Source: Erysipelotrichaceae bacterium
GTDB taxonomy: Bacteria; Bacillota_I; Bacilli_A; Erysipelotrichales; Erysipelotrichaceae
DNA: 16,830 bases
Assembly (NCBI GenBank): GCA_003510215.1
Contig: DOKQ01000154.1
Coordinates: forward strand, 1-16,830
Direction of reading: 5' to 3'
Within the stretch, counting starts at the first letter, position 1. Each line of letters begins with the position of its first letter. The notes beneath the pieces are model-generated. The model saw nothing but the letters and a program-made list of their open reading frames with translations. It did no database searches and was not told the DNA's origin. A program made the translations under genes and the position numbers. Of this stretch, positions 7,924 to 14,450 are shown one piece after another.

Positions 7924-9058
7924 GATTTCGATTACTCACTTCCTTTAACATGTCCACAAACAAGTCCTTTAACGAATCCTCCAGTTGTTCACTTTGGATA
8001 AACTGATAAAATTCTTCAAACAATTCGAGATCACTTTTGCTTCCAACGTCGATGTGTGGAATTGATGTGGAGTATATATCTGTCTGATTCTGTTTGTATT
8101 CAAGCGTTAAAGCATTGGGATAAACACTTCTAACTATCTGAAGAGCTGAATCAATATAATAGGTATCCAAAAGACGGATAGCTACATAATCCTCTGTATT
8201 GCCTATAGGGTTTTTACAGATGTCGTCAAACATCCCTTCAATCCATCGAATATCTCGATGTGGTAACAGTGGAATAAACGTTTGTGTCAGATTTCCCTTT
8301 TCCTTCATCTCAATAAGCATACAACCTTTATGTTGCTTTGCTTCATCTACTGAATATTTAAGTAGCGAACCACTATAACGAATGGATGGTAAACCTATTT
8401 TTTGAGGTGCATGAAGATGTCCCAGGGCTACATAGTCAAATGGGATAAAGTGATTATATCCAATCTGATCACTCCCACCGACAGAAAGTGGCATTTCGGA
8501 TTCACTTTGAATCACCTCAGAGTTTGAACTGATAAAATGATGGGTCATAAGTAGATTTCTTACAGACTCATCGATGTCGGTGTGTTCCATCAAGAGACCC
8601 ATCCCTTCATCAAAATGTCGAACGTCCTCAAATCCGAGATTTCGTACATCGACAGGTTTAAAAAATGGGCAACCATACAGGTTGATTTCTCCAAACTCAT
8701 CTTGAAACGTCAGTTTCCTTAAGGGCACTTCAATTTGGGTAATAATCGAAAGGCCCCGATTCAATAAGAGCCTTGAAGCAAAACCCAAACGGTCCGCATG
8801 ATCGTGATTTCCGGAGATCATAACAACGTTTATGTGATGGTTCTCGACGATATCAAATAGAAACTCGTCCAAAAGCTCAACTGCATCTACCGTAGGAATG
8901 CTTCGATCATAGATATCCCCTGCCACAAGAAGCACGTCCACGTGATGTTGTAACAGAATGTTTTTAAGTTGATTGAGCATGATTCGCTGATCGTCAATCA
9001 TACTTCGCTGATAAATGATTTTCCCAAGATGCCAATCGGCGGTATGTAGAAATTTCAT
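7910..9058 (-). CDS. sbcD: Exonuclease SbcD, nuclease subunit of SbcCD
   Basis: Mn2+-dependent Mre11-like calcineurin-fold nuclease that partners SbcC. All phosphoesterase motifs are present: TADWHLG with Asp8 and His10, GDIYD (47-51), GNHD (83-86), the LMTHHF histidines and GHLH (His214, His216). The protein is 382 residues from ATG 9058. That start is preferred over ATG 9076 because GGGAGGG lies just upstream with a 5-base spacing, the sequence then begins MKFLHTADWHLG as in other SbcD proteins, and the likely start site near 9077 leaves no leader for the longer form. It is the first gene of the sbcD-sbcC-rmuC-EamA operon. Confidence 0.95.
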   Translation of the reverse strand: MKFLHTADWHLGKIIYQRSMIDDQRIMLNQLKNILLQHHVDVLLVAGDIYDRSIPTVDAVELLDEFLFDIVENHHINVVMISGNHDHADRLGFASRLLLNRGLSIITQIEVPLRKLTFQDEFGEINLYGCPFFKPVDVRNLGFEDVRHFDEGMGLLMEHTDIDESVRNLLMTHHFISSNSEVIQSESEMPLSVGGSDQIGYNHFIPFDYVALGHLHAPQKIGLPSIRYSGSLLKYSVDEAKQHKGCMLIEMKEKGNLTQTFIPLLPHRDIRWIEGMFDDICKNPIGNTEDYVAIRLLDTYYIDSALQIVRSVYPNALTLEYKQNQTDIYSTSIPHIDVGSKSDLELFEEFYQFIQSEQLEDSLKDLFVDMLKEVSNRNHEAH

Positions 9059-9083
9059 GGTAACCCTCCCACTCATTACTAAT

Positions 9084-9112
9084 AGTATAGTCGATGTATC
9101 CTCGTTTTTACA
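9084..9112 (-). promoter_or_regulatory. Possible promoter of the sbcD operon
   Basis: TATACT (9089-9084 on the minus strand) is a near-consensus -10 just downstream of the previous unit's terminator. The -35 at 17-bp spacing, TGTAAA, is weak. Start site near 9077. Confidence 0.35.
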
Positions 9113-9122
9113 CCTTAAGACG

Positions 9123-9163
9123 AAAAAAAGTAGATAGTGAGCCGATTCGACTCAACTACCTAC
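9123..9163 (-). terminator. Intrinsic terminator after the GH1 gene
   Basis: On the minus strand GTAGGTAGTTGAG pairs with CTCACTATCTAC (one mismatch and one bulge) around a 9-base centre and is followed by seven T. It ends the 11190-9192 transcription unit and separates it from sbcD. Confidence 0.8.
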
Positions 9164-9191
9164 CTTCCTTTTAATCGATGTGTCCGTTTTT

Positions 9192-10619
9192 TTACAAAAC
9201 GTCTCCATTGGTTTCAATGACTTTTTTATACCAGTCAAACGATTTCTTCTTTGAACGTTTCATGGTACCTTTACCCTGATTGTCCTTATCGACATGAATA
9301 AAGCCATAGCGCTTTTCCATTTCTCCGGTACCAAAGGAGATGACATCAATGCAACCCCAAACTGTATAACCTAAAACATCAACACCATCTTCCATGATGG
9401 CAAGTTTCATCTGCTCGATATGAGCTTTCAGATAGTTTATCCGATAGTCATCTTCAATCAAACCCTGATCATTCGCCTGGTCATAGGCCCCAAGGCCATT
9501 TTCAACAATAAAACATGGTTTACGATAACGCTGATGTAACCAGTTAAGTGTTATTCTCAGCCCTACAGGATCAATTGCCCAACCCCAGTCGGATACTTCA
9601 ATGGTAGGGTTTTTGACAAACCCAAAGGCCGGATGCAGAATTTCTTCATCCGTGGCATCATGCTTCACAACGGCAGACATATAGTAACTCAATCCAATAT
9701 AATCCACCGTTCCTTCTTTAAGAATCTGTAAATCTTCTTCAGTGATATCCAGTTCGATTCCCTTCTTTTCCCACCATGTTTTGCTAACTTCATTGTACTC
9801 ACCAAAAACAAAAACATCCCCAAAATGCCAACGTCGATTCATTGTTTCTGTGGCAAGCATGATATCTTCCGGTGAACAGGAAAACGGATAGATAGGAACC
9901 ATGGCAAGCATACACCCCATTTGAAGCTGAGGGTTCAGTTCTTTGGCAAATTTAACGACTTCAGCACTCGCCACAAGTTCATAGTGCACTGCCTGATACA
10001 TGATTTGCTCACGATTGTCAGTATCTTTAAACAAAATACCCGAACAGGTAAATGGAAATAAATCCATCTGAGCATCGGCCTGATTGTTAATCTCATTGAA
10101 CGTCATCCAGTATTTGACTTTGTGCTGAAAACGCGTAATCACTGCCTTGGCATATCGAACGAAAAACGCGATGACCTTTCGATTCGCGAACCCACCATAT
10201 TCTTTGACAAGATGATAGGGCATTTCAAAGTGGGATAATGTGATCACCGGCTCAATCCCATGGGCTAACAGTTCATCGAACAGACGATCATAAAAGGCTA
10301 GCCCTTCCTCATTAGGTAACTCCTCATCTCCCTTAGGGAAGATACGTGACCAGTTAATGGATGTGCGGAATGCCTTGAATCCCATTTCCGCAAATAATTT
10401 GATATCCTCCGGATGCTTATGATAAAAATCGATCGCTTCGTGATTTGGATAATACTTCCCATCCTTGATTCCATCGGTAATCTCTCTTGGTTTCTGATGA
10501 GTGCCGGCTGTCATAATATCTGATACATTCGGTCCTTTGCCTCCAAGATCAAAAGCACCTTCACATTGGTGGGCTGCAACAGCACCGCCCCATAAGAAAT
10601 TCTCATTGATTTTTCGCAT
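9192..10619 (-). CDS. 6-phospho-beta-glucosidase, glycoside hydrolase family 1
   Basis: Cytoplasmic retaining hydrolase that cleaves phosphorylated beta-glucosides delivered by a PTS. The 475 residues are normal for the BglA/AscB branch. The N-terminal signature FLWGGAVAAHQCEGAF is present. The acid/base Glu176 sits in TFNEINN and the nucleophile Glu373 in VENGLG. Near the C-terminus Ser428, Lys436 and Tyr438 (ISFG...EKRYGF) correspond to the phosphate-binding residues of phospho-specific GH1 enzymes, and RSKKKSFDWY follows. Start ATG has AAGGAGG upstream, overlapping the stop codon of the preceding gene ten bases away, so the two are co-transcribed. No PTS gene is beside it; the transporter could be the one at the left edge or elsewhere. 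It is not homologous to the GH4 enzyme in this window. Confidence 0.95.
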   Translation of the reverse strand: MRKINENFLWGGAVAAHQCEGAFDLGGKGPNVSDIMTAGTHQKPREITDGIKDGKYYPNHEAIDFYHKHPEDIKLFAEMGFKAFRTSINWSRIFPKGDEELPNEEGLAFYDRLFDELLAHGIEPVITLSHFEMPYHLVKEYGGFANRKVIAFFVRYAKAVITRFQHKVKYWMTFNEINNQADAQMDLFPFTCSGILFKDTDNREQIMYQAVHYELVASAEVVKFAKELNPQLQMGCMLAMVPIYPFSCSPEDIMLATETMNRRWHFGDVFVFGEYNEVSKTWWEKKGIELDITEEDLQILKEGTVDYIGLSYYMSAVVKHDATDEEILHPAFGFVKNPTIEVSDWGWAIDPVGLRITLNWLHQRYRKPCFIVENGLGAYDQANDQGLIEDDYRINYLKAHIEQMKLAIMEDGVDVLGYTVWGCIDVISFGTGEMEKRYGFIHVDKDNQGKGTMKRSKKKSFDWYKKVIETNGDVL

Positions 10620-10629
10620 AAATCCTCCT

Positions 10630-11190
10630 TTATTTCACTTTACTGTAACGTTTGATACATGAATCGATAAACTGACTCTTCTCCCTATAATCTTCCTTGG
10701 AAGTAAATACCATCATGTGTGTGGACTTGCCCTTAAGTTCCACTGCTTTCTGCATTGAATGTTCTTTGACTTTTACCACTTTCTTCCATGGTAAAACCGT
10801 TCTTTGTGATCCGTGGGCCAAAAGAGCAACCCCAATAATTGTGGGTGATGATGTGAAGAAGCCAAAGAAAGCGGTCAATTGATTGATACGTTTGTTTTTT
10901 AACGCGTCCGCTCCATCGAACTCACAAATAATCCCTTCCTTATCAATGACATAGTGAAGGGTCATACTTCCCTGATAGACCCACTTCAGAAATAGGTAAG
11001 TGAGAAAAAATAAAGCAAGAATGAGGTAGACACCATACCAGCTTCCCTGTGATTCATTGACAATGGCATGATAACCTAAGAATAGAAGAACAATTGAAAA
11101 TGGAAGTCCGATGGCAACTGCCAACTGACGTAAGACAATCGCGTTTCGGAAAATAGGAACTTTAATGCTCCATGAATACGTGGTTTTCAA
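10630..11190 (-). CDS. Hypothetical two-TM membrane protein
   Basis: I do not recognise the family. About 186 residues: a short N-terminus (KTTYSWSIKVPIFRN), two hydrophobic segments (about 24-44 and 52-70), then a soluble region rich in beta-like stretches (LHYVIDKEGIICEFDG, RTVLPWKKVVKVKEH). That architecture recalls small membrane proteins with a PH-like domain, but this is only an impression. An open frame extends upstream to 11265, yet that extension reads through the previous gene's terminator and the likely promoter. TTG 11190 is preferred because AAAGGGGTG lies 6 bases before it. It is followed after 10 bases by the GH1 gene and so probably belongs to the same mRNA; a functional link to sugar use is not shown. 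Confidence 0.65.
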   Translation of the reverse strand: MKTTYSWSIKVPIFRNAIVLRQLAVAIGLPFSIVLLFLGYHAIVNESQGSWYGVYLILALFFLTYLFLKWVYQGSMTLHYVIDKEGIICEFDGADALKNKRINQLTAFFGFFTSSPTIIGVALLAHGSQRTVLPWKKVVKVKEHSMQKAVELKGKSTHMMVFTSKEDYREKSQFIDSCIKRYSKVK

Positions 11191-11210
11191 AGAAATCACC
11201 CCTTTGTACA

Positions 11211-11219
11211 AGTATATCA
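11211..11219 (-). promoter_or_regulatory. Extended -10 promoter of the membrane protein / GH1 operon
   Basis: On the minus strand, TGATATACT is an extended -10 (TG-N-TATACT), about 20 bases ahead of the TTG start and downstream of the preceding terminator. No good -35 is seen. Confidence 0.4.
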
Positions 11220-11238
11220 AACAATCGGTGCAAATGAT

Positions 11239-11263
11239 AAAAAAAGTCAGAATTTCTTCTGAC
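11239..11263 (-). terminator. Intrinsic terminator after the 2-hydroxyacid dehydrogenase gene
   Basis: On the minus strand GTCAGAA-GAAA-TTCTGAC, a 7-bp perfect stem with a GAAA tetraloop, is followed by seven T. It starts three bases after the dehydrogenase stop codon. Confidence 0.88.
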
Positions 11264-11265
11264 AA

Positions 11266-12216
11266 TCAATCAACCCGATGAAGGGATTTACCATGTAAAA
11301 ATGCTTGAACATTCTCTGCCGCAATGTCGAGCAACCTTAGTTTTGCTTCCAACGGACCCCAAGCAATGTGAGGTGTGACAATGCAGTTATCAAGATGAAG
11401 CAGTGGATGATGCGGCTTTGGTGGTTCAACGGTTAAAACATCTAGTCCAGCTGCCGCAACCTTCCCGTTAAGCAAGGCTTCCTCAAGGGCTGGTTCATCG
11501 ATAAGTCCCCCGCGCGACGTATTGATGAGGATCACATTATCCTTCATTTTCGAAATGGCCGTAGCATCAATCATCTTTGATGTATCTTCAAACAATGGAA
11601 CATGAAGTGATATGATGTCCGATTGAGCAAACAGTTCATCCAAATCGACTTTGGTCACGATTTCGTCATGACTTTTCCGACCACGATCGTAGGCAATCAC
11701 TGTACAACCAAAAGCCTTGGCAATTTTGGCTGTTTGTCTTCCAATCTGTCCATAACCGACAATTCCAAATGTTTTGTTTGCCAGTTCAAATAGTGGTTTT
11801 TCAAAAAAACAGAAATCCGTACTTTCTTCCCATTTGCCTTCCTGAACACGCTGATGATGCAACCCAACGGAAGAAGAAATTTCCAAAAGTAGTGCGAACA
11901 CATGTTGAGCAACGGATGCGGTGGAGTATCCCGGTACATTGGACACTGCAATTCCATGCTTGCGTGCAGCTTCTATATCAACCACATTGTATCCAGTCGC
12001 GAAGACACCGATATATTTTAACTTAGGTAACTGTTCAAGCATCCACCCTTCAATCACGGTCTTGTTGGTAAAGATGATGTCTGCCTCTTTCGCCCGTTCA
12101 ATCACTTCATCTTTTTTCGTTCGAGGATATACTGTTAGATTCCCAAACGTCTCAAGTTTTTCCCAACTGAGGTTTCCAGGGTTTAGTGTGTATCCATCCA
12201 AAATAACTAAATTCAT
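11266..12216 (-). CDS. D-2-hydroxyacid dehydrogenase, glycerate dehydrogenase / hydroxypyruvate reductase type
   Basis: NAD(P)H-dependent cytoplasmic oxidoreductase, probably interconverting hydroxypyruvate and D-glycerate or a related 2-keto acid. It has 316 residues, normal for the family. The dinucleotide loop GYGQIG is at 154-159. The catalytic triad is complete: Arg235 (NTSRGGLID), Glu264 (VEPP) and His283 (TPHIAW). ATGYNVVDIEAAR at 73-85 and the PHIAW stretch followed by EAKLRLL resemble HprA-type glycerate dehydrogenases more than D-lactate dehydrogenases, but substrate cannot be proved from sequence. Start ATG has AAAGGAAG upstream. The gene follows the degenerate GGDEF gene after 14 bases and ends in a terminator, so the two form one unit. 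Confidence 0.9.
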   Translation of the reverse strand: MNLVILDGYTLNPGNLSWEKLETFGNLTVYPRTKKDEVIERAKEADIIFTNKTVIEGWMLEQLPKLKYIGVFATGYNVVDIEAARKHGIAVSNVPGYSTASVAQHVFALLLEISSSVGLHHQRVQEGKWEESTDFCFFEKPLFELANKTFGIVGYGQIGRQTAKIAKAFGCTVIAYDRGRKSHDEIVTKVDLDELFAQSDIISLHVPLFEDTSKMIDATAISKMKDNVILINTSRGGLIDEPALEEALLNGKVAAAGLDVLTVEPPKPHHPLLHLDNCIVTPHIAWGPLEAKLRLLDIAAENVQAFLHGKSLHRVD

Positions 12217-12230
12217 ATAGATCTTCCTTT

Positions 12231-13226
12231 CTAGATGTGACGGAAAACAATGGATTCGCCAGACTGCTTTGACTCTTCAAGTAGTGTCAGAAGTTTTTCA
12301 ATCAGCACAGATGACTCGTAGTTTTCACCGATGGTTGCAAAGATGGAAGCAAAGCGCATTTGTGCACCACTTGCACAACTGATTTTCATGACATCAAAAA
12401 TTCGCGCTGTCATCGCCTGCAAATCTTCTTCTTTTTTGATTGTGCAGACTACCAGCACCTGATCCGCTGCAAATCGCTCGACCTCATCATAAACACGTAA
12501 CTGATCCCGAATCATTTCACGACATCCCGTCCATTGTTTCATTGAAAGACGTTGAGGAAACTGAATCAAAATCGCCCCAAATCCAATCCCTTCACGAAAA
12601 GAGCGATCCATTTCCTTTTCCATGAATCGATACCCTTCCTGTTGGTTACTATAGTTGCGATTGGAGGAATCCTGAATGACATCCACAAGGGACTCCATGG
12701 TTTCATTGGTATGCAAATAGAAGTACGCTGAATAAGCAACTGCACATACATTCGCAAAACCATGACCTAAATGCCATAACACCGTCGCCTGTTGACTTAA
12801 TCTAAGAATCGGTTCATGTGTTAGGCTATAATGAATCATAATTAGGGTTAATGCACCAAAAACAAGCAATCCCGCCATCTTCTGCATCCAGCGAAAGGGA
12901 GAGAAGACGGTAATGAGAATGATGGTTAAGTAGTAGTAGCTCAATCCGGTATATAGTCCAAACACCAAAATACTTGAAGTTGTATGATAGGTAATGGCAA
13001 GCATGAAAATGGCCATGGCCAGATGCGTCTTCCCTTTGCGGTTCAATCGCAAAGCAACAATGTCCACCACAAAGCATAGAGCATTATTAAACATAACTAA
13101 GGCATTTCCACTATATATATAAGGAAGCATAAAGATGGCATGACCCACCAGTGCGTATATAAACAGATATTGAGCATAGGTCTGATGGCGTATGGAAGCC
13201 TGATGTAACGATCGTGATTGACTCAT
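12231..13226 (-). CDS. Membrane protein with degenerate GGDEF domain
   Basis: 331 residues: an N-terminal region of five or six hydrophobic segments (about 17-171) followed by a C-terminal domain that aligns with the GGDEF domain of the neighbour at 13327-14382. The paralogy also covers the membrane part: NALCFVVDIVALRLNRK here matches NALALVADVFAIYLNRK there. The catalytic features of diguanylate cyclases are gone: the DxLT-type motif is lost, the metal-binding ADID becomes IQFP, and GGEEF becomes AADQV (253-257). The RxxD inhibitory-site motif survives as RVYD (244-247), five residues before AADQV exactly as in active enzymes. It is therefore unlikely to make c-di-GMP but may bind it. AGGAGG lies upstream of the ATG. 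It is followed by the 2-hydroxyacid dehydrogenase. Confidence 0.85.
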   Translation of the reverse strand: MSQSRSLHQASIRHQTYAQYLFIYALVGHAIFMLPYIYSGNALVMFNNALCFVVDIVALRLNRKGKTHLAMAIFMLAITYHTTSSILVFGLYTGLSYYYLTIILITVFSPFRWMQKMAGLLVFGALTLIMIHYSLTHEPILRLSQQATVLWHLGHGFANVCAVAYSAYFYLHTNETMESLVDVIQDSSNRNYSNQQEGYRFMEKEMDRSFREGIGFGAILIQFPQRLSMKQWTGCREMIRDQLRVYDEVERFAADQVLVVCTIKKEEDLQAMTARIFDVMKISCASGAQMRFASIFATIGENYESSVLIEKLLTLLEESKQSGESIVFRHI

Positions 13227-13274
13227 GAGTACTCCTCCTAAAAATTGTTTCTATATCATAAAAAGTGATTTTAA

Positions 13275-13290
13275 TCGATGATTTCATCGA
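13275..13290. promoter_or_regulatory. Palindrome at the start site of the degenerate GGDEF gene
   Basis: TCGATGA-TT-TCATCGA, a perfect 7-bp dyad with a 2-bp centre. It lies immediately downstream of the -10 box and spans the predicted start site, a usual place for a repressor operator. No cognate regulator is seen in the window. Confidence 0.4.
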
Positions 13291-13291
13291 A

Positions 13292-13300
13292 ATTATACCA
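13292..13300 (-). promoter_or_regulatory. Extended -10 promoter of the degenerate GGDEF / dehydrogenase operon
   Basis: On the minus strand TGGTATAAT is a perfect extended -10 (TG-N-TATAAT) just after the previous terminator. The -35 region falls in the terminator hairpin and has no good match. Confidence 0.55.
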
Positions 13301-13304
13301 TATT

Positions 13305-13328
13305 AAAAAGGAGCCTTCACTCCTTTTT
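13305..13328 (-). terminator. Intrinsic terminator after the GGDEF gene
   Basis: Stem AAAAAGGAG / CTCCTTTTT (9 bp) with a 6-base loop; the 5' arm on the minus strand includes two bases of the GGDEF stop codon. The descending T-run provides the U-tract. Confidence 0.78.
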
Positions 13329-14382
13329 AGATTTCCTTTACACTAACTTTGTTTCTTCCTGAGGTTTTGGAATGATAGAGCATCATATCCACTTCGTCAA
13401 TGAGTTGTTCAACACTTAACTCGATTTGATACGGCTTCTGATAAACAACACCAAAGCTTACTGTTACAGAAATCGGTCGTCCATCAATGATGACTGGCTT
13501 TTCTTCAATTTTTCTTCTCATTCGCTCCGCAATCTCTGCAACCGTCTCTGTATCTTTTGCCTTCAGAATCATAATGAACTCTTCACCACCATACCGTCCC
13601 AGATGATCCTCTTGACGAAGATTTTCCGACAAACAGGTCGATACATATCGAATGATGGCATCTCCCACAAGATGTCCATAGGTATCATTGATGGATTTAA
13701 ACCGGTCAATATCAGCCATAATCAATCCGATACCATAGATTTTTTTGCGACTCTCAGATAAGTGCTTTTCCAGTGATTCCATGGTAGCATTGCGATTTGC
13801 CACACCTGTCAGATAATCCGTTGTTGCTTGAAGTGATAACGCCTGCTGTGCCTGTTGCGCTGCTGACATGTAAAATAACGGTGAGTGTCCGAGGGCTAAC
13901 ATGTTCATTAGTACATTAAATGCATGAAACCATCCGCGTGCCATATCACTTAAAATAACGATAGGTATTGTTTGCTGTAACATAAAGTCCATTGAGATAA
14001 AAAGGATGAACTGAATGGCCACTCCGATGAGTTTATATCGTAATTGCCAGTTGGTAAAAATGATCAATGCAGCCATATTGAAAAAATAGTACTGAAACCC
14101 AACATTGAGGCCTAAGACAACCAGATTGGTTATCGCATGTAAGGTAATCAATCCAATAAAGACAAGTCCCGCAAAGCCATATCTTGCTTTTCGATTCAGA
14201 TAGATAGCAAACACATCAGCCACAAGAGCAAGAGCATTGCTTAAAAGAAGCAGTGGATGCCCAATCCAGACATACACCACAAAAAGAAGGATATGAGCAA
14301 GCGCAGAGTTATAGTACACCAGATTGGATTGTACATAATAGCGCTGATAGTCAAAATTCTGATTGTGATTTGAATGACTCAT
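13327..14382 (-). CDS. Membrane-bound diguanylate cyclase (GGDEF)
   Basis: Predicted to make the second messenger cyclic di-GMP from two GTP. The 351 residues begin with five or six hydrophobic segments (about 21-172) that match no sensor domain I recognise, a short helical linker (AAQQAQQALSLQ), then a complete GGDEF domain. Motifs: DYLTGVANR (Asp189 onward), ADIDRFKSIND with the metal aspartates, GGEEF (265-269) and SFGVV. The inhibitory-site motif RQED (256-259) is five residues before GGEEF, so product feedback inhibition is expected. Start ATG has AGAGG upstream with a 7-8 base spacing. The gene has its own promoter and terminator and lies directly upstream of a degenerate paralogue. No EAL or HD-GYP phosphodiesterase and no PilZ protein is in the window. 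Confidence 0.94.
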   Translation of the reverse strand: MSHSNHNQNFDYQRYYVQSNLVYYNSALAHILLFVVYVWIGHPLLLLSNALALVADVFAIYLNRKARYGFAGLVFIGLITLHAITNLVVLGLNVGFQYYFFNMAALIIFTNWQLRYKLIGVAIQFILFISMDFMLQQTIPIVILSDMARGWFHAFNVLMNMLALGHSPLFYMSAAQQAQQALSLQATTDYLTGVANRNATMESLEKHLSESRKKIYGIGLIMADIDRFKSINDTYGHLVGDAIIRYVSTCLSENLRQEDHLGRYGGEEFIMILKAKDTETVAEIAERMRRKIEEKPVIIDGRPISVTVSFGVVYQKPYQIELSVEQLIDEVDMMLYHSKTSGRNKVSVKEI

Positions 14383-14417
14383 GCCAGTACCTCTACAATT
14401 CCTTTGATATACAAACC

Positions 14418-14447
14418 ATTATACATGCACAAAAGATCCATGCACAA
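14418..14447 (-). promoter_or_regulatory. Promoter of the GGDEF gene with a 9-bp direct repeat
   Basis: On the minus strand a consensus TATAAT (14423-14418) is preceded by two copies of TTGTGCATG (14447-14439 and 14432-14424) 15 bp apart. The proximal copy abuts the -10 and the distal copy covers the -35 region, whose sequence matches TTGACA poorly. The repeats could be activator or repressor sites. Confidence 0.45.
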
Positions 14448-14450
14448 CGA

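Noticed and set aside
9059..9076. Extended SbcD N-terminus beginning MSGRVT
   Set aside because: Those codons contain the ribosome binding site for ATG 9058, and the predicted transcript starts at about the same place, leaving no leader.
13426..13761. A 111-residue plus-strand open frame
   Set aside because: It is antisense to the catalytic part of the intact GGDEF gene, lacks a convincing ribosome binding site and resembles no protein.
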